DNA of 38,201 nucleotides from the NCBI GenBank assembly GCA_030247515.1, contig JAOTSA010000008.1, positions 1 to 38,201 of the forward strand, in the 5' to 3' direction. Each line of letters opens with the position of its first letter. Position 1 is the stretch's first letter. Position numbers and translations under genes: made by a program. This DNA comes from Sulfurimonas sp. Lineage in GTDB: Bacteria > Campylobacterota > Campylobacteria > Campylobacterales > Sulfurimonadaceae. Below, in pieces: positions 38,018 to 38,201 of this stretch. The notes beneath the pieces were generated by a model, which saw only the letters and a list, made by a program, of their open reading frames with translations, was not told the DNA's origin and did not search any database.

Positions 38018-38067
38018 TGGTAGGGACATTTGTCCCTACCACTAAAACGGACAAGTTCGTTTTAGTG
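38017..38067 (+). other. Two adjacent, overlapping hairpins in the nosZ-to-next-gene spacer
   Basis: GTGGTAGGGAC (38017-38027) pairs exactly with 38032-38042. CACTAAAACG (38040-38049) pairs exactly with CGTTTTAGTG (38058-38067). They share the bases 38040-38042, so the two full stems compete. The first is GC-rich; neither is followed by a U-tract. Confidence 0.7.
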
Positions 38068-38120
38068 TGTAACATTAGTAAAAAATTTCATAAATCAATC
38101 TTATAAAAGAAATTTTGTTA

Positions 38121-38126
38121 TATAAT
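38121..38126 (+). promoter_or_regulatory. -10 box for the gene at the right edge
   Basis: TATAAT, 73 bases before the ATG that ends the window. An ATCAA half-site at 38094-38098 would put a putative 14-base Fnr-like site centre 41.5 bases before the predicted start, but its other half (ATTTC) is poor. Confidence 0.5.
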
Positions 38127-38131
38127 ACATG

Positions 38132-38178
38132 TAAAATAAAATTTGAATATTTATCTCAAATTTTGAAATTTTATTTTA
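38132..38178 (+). other. AT-rich 13-bp inverted repeat in the leader of the next gene
   Basis: TAAAATAAAATTT (38132-38144) and AAATTTTATTTTA (38166-38178) are exact reverse complements around a 21-base loop. They lie between the TATAAT and the Shine-Dalgarno sequence AAAGGA of the next gene. The stem is all A/T, so it may be weak in RNA. Confidence 0.55.
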
Positions 38179-38198
38179 TTTAACAAAGGAACTCTTTC

Positions 38199-38201
38199 AT
38201 G
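38199..38201 (+). other. Start codon of the next gene, rest outside the window
   Basis: An ATG preceded by CAAAGGA at eight bases. Downstream nos accessory genes would be expected after a clade II nosZ, but no coding sequence is visible. Confidence 0.5.

Overview
The window reads as a chromosomal segment of a Campylobacterota (Epsilonproteobacteria) bacterium, most likely a Sulfurimonas-like denitrifying chemolithotroph. Three things point there. The first is an 866-residue nitrous oxide reductase of the Sec-exported, cytochrome-c-fused (clade II) type. The second is gene order that I recall from Campylobacter and relatives: rpsO / rrf2 / flhA; pyrH-rpoZ-spoT-tyrS-oxidoreductase-amidase; gatA next to guaB; and a PpiD-like gene followed by ftsA-ftsZ. 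The third is low-GC, AT-rich intergenic DNA with strong TATAAT-like -10 boxes. Genus is an inference; no 16S or tRNA gene is present.

Layout. 1-686: a RelE/ParE-type toxin (cut by the left edge) with its ribbon-helix-helix antitoxin, then a repeat-bearing spacer and a perfect palindrome. 676-3809 (minus): an operon of TrmN6-like methyltransferase, CxxC protein, TPR lipoprotein and trpC, divergent from kdsB and a Uma2-type nuclease-fold gene (plus). 5227-8212: rpsO (minus) divergent from rrf2-flhA. 8227-9306: DHH phosphoesterase. 9340-16198 (minus): pyrH, rpoZ, spoT, tyrS, nitronate-monooxygenase-like gene and cell-wall amidase. 16317-20970 (plus): a molybdate block, modE-modA-modB, then an inserted Phd/VapC-type toxin-antitoxin pair and a decayed gene, then modC and a di-TOBE molybdate-binding protein. 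21101-25137: gatA, a heavy-metal-associated protein, a DUF155/RMD1 protein (minus) and guaB. 25309-27324: a SLAC1/TDT-family transporter and two small conserved proteins. 27321-28963 (minus): bioA and a small unknown gene. 29123-33074: PpiD-like chaperone, ftsA, ftsZ. 33134-37888: a small exported protein, a Crp/Fnr regulator, an orphan two-helix membrane sensor, and nosZ. 37889-38201: terminator, a G10 tract, tandem hairpins and the leader of the next gene, whose ATG is the last three bases.

How they work together. Most of the window is housekeeping: tryptophan, KDO, biotin, GMP and UMP synthesis, ribosome and RNA polymerase parts, the stringent response and the division ring. Two accessory themes stand out. 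One is molybdate supply and its ModE-type control, with a candidate ModE operator in front of modA and a toxin-antitoxin insertion splitting the transporter genes. The other is N2O respiration: nosZ has a perfect Fnr/Nnr-type palindrome placed exactly where a class II activator would sit, and its neighbours upstream are a Crp/Fnr regulator and a sensor-like membrane protein. The 25309-27324 cluster includes a class II aldolase-fold protein that appears to lack all zinc ligands; it is the best candidate here for an undescribed function.
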